In this document: one piece after another, positions 32,190-35,182 of the stretch
How the letters are laid out: every line of letters starts with the position of its first letter
Position numbering within the stretch: position 1 is the stretch's first letter
Source of the DNA: Treponema sp.
GTDB lineage: Bacteria; Spirochaetota; Spirochaetia; Treponematales; Treponemataceae
Length of the DNA: 35,182 bases
Direction: 5' to 3'
Assembly (NCBI GenBank): GCA_017468745.1
Contig: JAFUHS010000179.1
Span: 1 to 35,182, forward strand
The notes under the pieces: model-generated
Told to the model about the DNA's origin: nothing
Database searches by the model: none
The model's input: the letters and a program-made list of their open reading frames with translations, nothing else
Made by a program: the position numbers and the translations under genes

Positions 32190-32798
32190 ATGAAAAAGAT
32201 TTTTGCAATTCTTTCAAGTGCTCTTCTTCTCGCAGCAGCGGGGCTTTTCACCGCCTGTTCAACAGAAGACGACCTTACAGCTCCAACTGAGACTTGGGTT
32301 GAGAAGACATATACTTATACAGGCAATGATGGCAAAACATCACAACTGACCTGTTATTTCATGTACACCTCAACGGGATATTCAAACACAAACCTTCTGA
32401 ATGTACCGGCTGATTCTCAGAACGGTTCAACAACAACAATCAAGCCTGGTCTGACAATCGTAGCAGTTCCAGCTACAAGTTCTGAATTGGCAAACACTCT
32501 CAAAAATGCTGTTACAGGCAGTAAAACAGGTTTCTTCTGCAAAACATTCGGTACTGGAAACCAGTCAGAAACAGACGATTCAGATTCATCTTCATTCACT
32601 TTCAACATGAGCGAGACAAAATGGAATCTTTTCTACTATGCTAACATCGCTTCATTCTTGAAAAATGACCAGCTCAAAAATCCGCCGACACCTCTTAAAT
32701 CAAGCGGATATGCAGAATATGATTTGAACACAGATGAACTAAAAAAGGCTTTCTCTTGGAAAAAGCTTCTCGCTAACTATCTGCTTGGCAGCCTGTAA
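32190..32798 (+). CDS. Small predicted lipoprotein after the outer-membrane protein gene
   Basis: About 202 residues. The start at 32190 (MKKIFAILSSALLLAAAGLF) is preferred over an ATG 12 nt upstream, because ATGGAG there works as SD. The lipobox reads LFTAC with the modified Cys near 23. The mature part is Ser/Thr-rich with a possible beta-sandwich and no known motif. It begins about 24 nt after the barrel gene and ends at a strong terminator, so it closes the plus-strand arm of the transport locus. It may be an accessory of the barrel or a cargo. Function unknown. Confidence 0.75.
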   Translation: MKKIFAILSSALLLAAAGLFTACSTEDDLTAPTETWVEKTYTYTGNDGKTSQLTCYFMYTSTGYSNTNLLNVPADSQNGSTTTIKPGLTIVAVPATSSELANTLKNAVTGSKTGFFCKTFGTGNQSETDDSDSSSFTFNMSETKWNLFYYANIASFLKNDQLKNPPTPLKSSGYAEYDLNTDELKKAFSWKKLLANYLLGSL

Positions 32799-32817
32799 GG
32801 CAATCTTAAATGATTTT

Positions 32818-32848
32818 ATCCCGTGGTTAACAGCCGCGGGATTTTTTT
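32818..32848 (+). terminator. Rho-independent terminator of the LolA-B/barrel/lipoprotein unit
   Basis: ATCCCGTGG pairs with CCGCGGGAT (one G-U pair) across a 7-nt loop, followed by seven T. The loop bases TTAACA also serve as a plausible -35 for the next gene. Confidence 0.9.
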
Positions 32849-32856
32849 GATATAAT
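32827..32856 (+). promoter_or_regulatory. Promoter of rlmJ overlapping the terminator (TTAACA-N18-TATAAT)
   Basis: TTAACA (32827-32832) lies in the loop of the upstream terminator and TATAAT is at 32851-32856. The ATG follows after CCTTTT, 6 nt, with no SD, so the message is probably leaderless. Confidence 0.6.
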
Positions 32857-32862
32857 CCTTTT

Positions 32863-33861
32863 ATGCTCTCATATATTCACGCCTACCACGCAGGCAATCA
32901 CGCCGACATCTTAAAGCACCTCACACTTTCGCTGATTCTTGAACGCCTTTGCAAAAAAGAAAAGCCTTTTACCGTCATTGACACCCACGCCGGGAGCGGA
33001 ATATACGACCTACACGACGAGCGCGCCCAAAAGACCGGGGAAGCAAGTTCAGGAATCGAGAAAATTCTGACGCAGATAAAGGCAGATGAAGGCAAATTCA
33101 ACTCACAGAGCCCACAGAGTTCACAGAGAGATTTCACAGGTGAGAACGATTTTCCCCTAAAAAATGACCTCTGTGCCCTCAAAAGCTCTGTGAGGAACTT
33201 AAAATTCATCGACATAATAAAGGATTTTTACGAACGCGGACAATATCCTGGCTCTCCTTTGATTGAGAATGCTTTTTTGCGTCCGGGCGACCAGCAGATT
33301 CTTTGTGAGCTGCATCCCAGGGCCTATGAGGAGTTGCGGGAATGCTTTTATAATAGAAGAAAAGAGTGCGAGAAGAACGGGAAGATTTTCGTGGAAGCGG
33401 CCATCCACAGGCGGGACGGCTACGAGCTTTTAAAGGCCGTCACACCTCCAAAAATCAGGCGGGGACTGGCTGTAATCGACCCATCTTTTGAGGATGCAGA
33501 CGACTTTTTAAAATGCGGCGAGGTGATTTCTGCCGTGCACAAAAAATGGAGTGCGGGAATCATCGCCCTTTGGTATCCCTTAGTCGCCCACCGGTCCGCC
33601 GAAATCTCTATGATGAAAGAGCGGATTGTCAGTGCGGTGGAATCCGGCGAGCCTAAAATTCATGAACCCAAGATTCTGGACATTCAAATGGAAATAAAGC
33701 GAAAGGAAGACATGACGGGCTTGGCCTCCCTATACGGAAGCGGAATGTTCATCGTAAACTTTCCCTACCAGCTGGACGAAGAGATGAAAGCCCTGTTCCC
33801 ATCTTTAAGCAAAATTCTGGGCGAAAGCAAGAGCGAGTGGAGCGTAGAGAAAATCTCCTGA
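32863..33861 (+). CDS. rlmJ: 23S rRNA (adenine-N6) methyltransferase RlmJ
   Basis: 332 residues; the E. coli enzyme has about 280. Family landmarks are the N-terminal SYIHAYHAGNHADILKH, the SAM site IDTHAGSGIYDL, YPGSPLIENAFLRP, CELHPRAYEEL, and the catalytic-type IDPSFED in place of the usual DPPYE. C-terminal ALWYPLV and GSGMFIVNFPYQL also fit. It methylates A2030-type adenine in 23S rRNA. Between GIEKI and FIDIIKDF there is an extra Ser/Gln-rich segment of about 30-45 residues encoded by a palindromic repeat (33085-33200). Pro-Pro to Pro-Ser and Tyr to Phe in the active-site motif are unusual but may be spirochaete-typical. Confidence 0.88.
   Translation: MLSYIHAYHAGNHADILKHLTLSLILERLCKKEKPFTVIDTHAGSGIYDLHDERAQKTGEASSGIEKILTQIKADEGKFNSQSPQSSQRDFTGENDFPLKNDLCALKSSVRNLKFIDIIKDFYERGQYPGSPLIENAFLRPGDQQILCELHPRAYEELRECFYNRRKECEKNGKIFVEAAIHRRDGYELLKAVTPPKIRRGLAVIDPSFEDADDFLKCGEVISAVHKKWSAGIIALWYPLVAHRSAEISMMKERIVSAVESGEPKIHEPKILDIQMEIKRKEDMTGLASLYGSGMFIVNFPYQLDEEMKALFPSLSKILGESKSEWSVEKIS
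33085..33200 (+). repeat. In-frame palindromic repeat insert inside rlmJ
   Basis: The left arm has three phased CACAGAG units (33102-33128); the right arm has CTCTGTG units (33169-33194). The outermost CTCACAGAGC pairs perfectly with GCTCTGTGAG. Just before the left arm, ACGCAGATAA and AGGCAGATGA echo the decamer repeat around hisS. The insert length keeps the reading frame. Confidence 0.7.
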
Positions 33862-33880
33862 CAGTTAAAAGCAAGTTTTT

Positions 33881-33908
33881 TTGATAATTCTTAATTCTGC
33901 GTTATAAT
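33881..33908 (+). promoter_or_regulatory. Aquaporin promoter (TTGATA-N16-TATAAT)
   Basis: TTGATA at 33881-33886 and TATAAT at 33903-33908. The leader is about 45 nt and includes a hairpin and the SD AAAGGAG, unlike the near-leaderless genes elsewhere. Confidence 0.65.
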
Positions 33909-33913
33909 AGATT

Positions 33914-33943
33914 GCGTCTCCTTGTGAGGCGTAATTTTTTTCT
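33914..33943 (+). terminator. Terminator-like hairpin in the aquaporin 5' leader
   Basis: CGTCTC (33915-33920) pairs with GAGGCG (33926-33931) around a 5-nt loop, followed by TAATTTTTTTC. It starts almost at the expected +1. It may be a stabilising 5' hairpin or an attenuator; the SD is left free. Confidence 0.45.
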
Positions 33944-33959
33944 TTAAAGGAGATTCAAA

Positions 33960-34610
33960 ATGGAATCTTTCAAAAAGTATGTCGCTGAATTTATCGGCAC
34001 TTGTGTTCTAGTTCTGTTCGCCTGCGGTGCGGCAGTTGTCTCTGGCTGTGCGGCCGGAAACGCCGGCCACTTGATTACCGCCCTTGCCTTCGGTCTCGTT
34101 ATCGTGGCAATGGCTTACTCAATCGGAAATGTCTCAGGCTGCCACATCAATCCGGCTGTCTCAATGGGTATGCTGGTCGCCGGTAAAATGAGCGTAAAGG
34201 ATTTCTGCGGATATGTAATCGCCCAGTTTTTGGGGGCTATCGCAGGAGCGGCTCTCCTCGCTCTTTTTGTAGGCGTTGACTCAGGATTGGGAACAAACAA
34301 TGTTCATTTGGGAATCGGAGTTTCTTTCCTCGCTGAAATTCTGCTCACTTTCGTTTTCGTATTCGCTATTTTGGGCGTTACTTCAAAAGAAGAGAACGGC
34401 TCTGTGGCAGGCCTGGTAATCGGTCTTTCACTCGTACTCGTTCACCTTTTTGGAATTCCTCTCACAGGCACTTCTGTAAACCCTGCCCGCTCTTTCGGTC
34501 CTGCCCTCTTGGTTGGCGGAGAGGCTCTCAAATGCGTTTGGGTCTTTATTCTCGCCCCGCTCGTCGGTGGTGCTCTTGCGGCTCTCGTCCACAAATGCTT
34601 GAATAAGTAA
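33960..34610 (+). CDS. Aquaporin / MIP-family channel (AqpZ-like)
   Basis: 216 residues with six predicted membrane helices and both half-helices. The NPA motifs are SGCHINPAVS (NPA at 64-66) and TSVNPARS (NPA at 174-176) with the selectivity Arg 177. His 162 in VHLFGIP matches the water-channel type of selectivity filter, while Tyr 53 in MAYSIGN replaces the Phe of E. coli AqpZ. A small, AqpZ-like size and filter favour water over glycerol, though this is not certain. It lies in the inner membrane. It has its own promoter, a leader hairpin and a good SD. Confidence 0.9.
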   Translation: MESFKKYVAEFIGTCVLVLFACGAAVVSGCAAGNAGHLITALAFGLVIVAMAYSIGNVSGCHINPAVSMGMLVAGKMSVKDFCGYVIAQFLGAIAGAALLALFVGVDSGLGTNNVHLGIGVSFLAEILLTFVFVFAILGVTSKEENGSVAGLVIGLSLVLVHLFGIPLTGTSVNPARSFGPALLVGGEALKCVWVFILAPLVGGALAALVHKCLNK

Positions 34611-34636
34611 GGATTTATTATTTTCTTAAAATAAAG

Positions 34637-34668
34637 TATAATAGTCTCACTATTTTTCGTGAGGCTAT
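34637..34668 (+). promoter_or_regulatory. -10 box and SD-sequestering inverted repeat before the last lipoprotein gene
   Basis: TATAAT is at 34637-34642. ATAGTCTCAC (34641-34650) pairs over 10 positions with GTGAGGCTAT (34659-34668), and the right arm holds the SD GAGG. Transcripts from this -10 box would start inside the left arm and lack the full stem, but read-through from the aquaporin gene would contain it. Confidence 0.5.
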
Positions 34669-34671
34669 TAT

Positions 34672-35182
34672 ATGAAAAAATCCGCACTTTTCGCACTTTC
34701 TTCGCTTTTTATTTTCACGCTTTTTTCTTGCAAAGAAAAAAAATCATATACGATCGAATATTCAGAGCCGGCTCCACAAGCGGCCATTGACGAGACGACA
34801 GGTGAGCGGGTCTTTACCGTGGGAAATTTCTTCACGCCGGATTACACTCCCTACGAGCCGGAGCCTGAGAGCGTGGCTGGAAGGGTAAATCTCTCTTCTC
34901 CCAAAAGCGGAGGCAAGGCGGAGAGCATAGTTCCGGGCTTACGGAAACTTTCTGACTACAAAACTTCTTACAACACAAAAAAATCGGACTTCAAAATCCC
35001 GGAAGTCACTAAACTGGCAGAAGATTCTATCAAAAATGAAAAATCTTCAAAAAAAGACCAGCCTTTTACGGTGAGTGACTGGGGGCCAAAAGAGCCAATT
35101 CCCGCCGAAGTGCGCTATCCTTCTTTTTATGTGCTTTTCTCTGAGCCTGTCGTTTCCCTTGCGGCCTTGAATCAGGAAAGCG
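34672..35182 (+). CDS. Predicted lipoprotein, possibly alpha-2-macroglobulin family (N-terminal part)
   Basis: Open from the ATG to the window end (170 codons); the C-terminal part is missing. The signal peptide MKKSALFALSSLFIFTLFSC ends at Cys 20, a clear lipobox. A Pro/Glu/Lys-rich linker follows (about 21-130). The last visible part, VSDWGPKEPIPAEVRYPSFY then VLFSEPVVSLAALN, looks like the first beta-sandwich of bacterial alpha-2-macroglobulin-like lipoproteins, which typically begin with an FS-x-P-V strand. That family traps proteases in the periplasm and is usually 1,600-2,000 residues. The family call is tentative because the diagnostic thioester region is outside the window. Confidence 0.7.
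   Translation, partial: MKKSALFALSSLFIFTLFSCKEKKSYTIEYSEPAPQAAIDETTGERVFTVGNFFTPDYTPYEPEPESVAGRVNLSSPKSGGKAESIVPGLRKLSDYKTSYNTKKSDFKIPEVTKLAEDSIKNEKSSKKDQPFTVSDWGPKEPIPAEVRYPSFYVLFSEPVVSLAALNQES

Noticed and set aside
33914-33952. Riboswitch in the aquaporin leader
   Set aside because: The leader is only about 45 nt with a single 6-bp hairpin, too small for a known aptamer.
1-35182. tRNA, rRNA, transposase or prophage genes
   Set aside because: I saw no cloverleaf, rRNA-like or transposase-like sequence in the gaps, though a covariance search was not possible.

Overview
This 35 kb window looks like ordinary chromosome of a Treponema-like spirochaete. The evidence is a flagellar rod gene behind a sigma-28-type promoter, many short lipoprotein signal peptides with the loose spirochaetal lipobox (F/L-F/T-S/A-C), LolA-like/RND envelope genes, large outer-membrane proteins ending in aromatic residues, and moderate GC. 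I saw no tRNA, rRNA, CRISPR array, transposase or phage gene, and no gene-free gap longer than about 300 bases.

Left part (1-7317, minus strand). The window opens inside ligA. Beside it lies an exact 2,094-bp tandem duplication carrying an S41-peptidase-like lipoprotein. The left copy is intact and the right copy has a nonsense codon just after its lipobox. The duplication ran from the tail of a VanX-like dipeptidase remnant to the tail of trmB, and it left a 37-codon vanX-trmB chimera at the junction. Intact trmB, a small lipoprotein and a 388-aa unknown protein follow as one transcription unit.

Middle part (7401-21087, mostly plus). An unknown multi-pass membrane protein overlaps a 1,951-codon frame in which DNA polymerase IV runs in frame into a giant outer-membrane-type protein with an embedded signal peptide. 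Next come an RluA-type pseudouridine synthase, a P-loop ATPase, an orphan flgF (minus), an EAL phosphodiesterase with a degenerate GGDEF domain, and hisS bracketed by helically phased decamer repeats.

Right part (21163-35182). A compact minus-strand operon encodes a HAD phosphatase, an NlpC/P60 plus amidase lipoprotein, a Nudix hydrolase and an SH3-like lipoprotein. Then comes an envelope-transport locus: a LolA-like protein and an MMPL/HAE3-type RND exporter (minus), a divergent ArsR-type regulator, and a second LolA-like protein, a DUF1302-like outer-membrane protein and a lipoprotein (plus). An identical 16-bp operator-like motif stands before the RND gene and before the first LolA-like gene. 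The locus could form a regulated lipid or hydrophobe route across the periplasm. The window ends with rlmJ (carrying an in-frame palindromic insert), an aquaporin, and the start of a lipoprotein that may belong to the alpha-2-macroglobulin family.

Two recurring themes are start codons only 6-9 nt after a -10 box with no Shine-Dalgarno (near-leaderless messages), and short-period repeats in or beside genes. All functional calls come from motif recognition by eye; no database search was possible.
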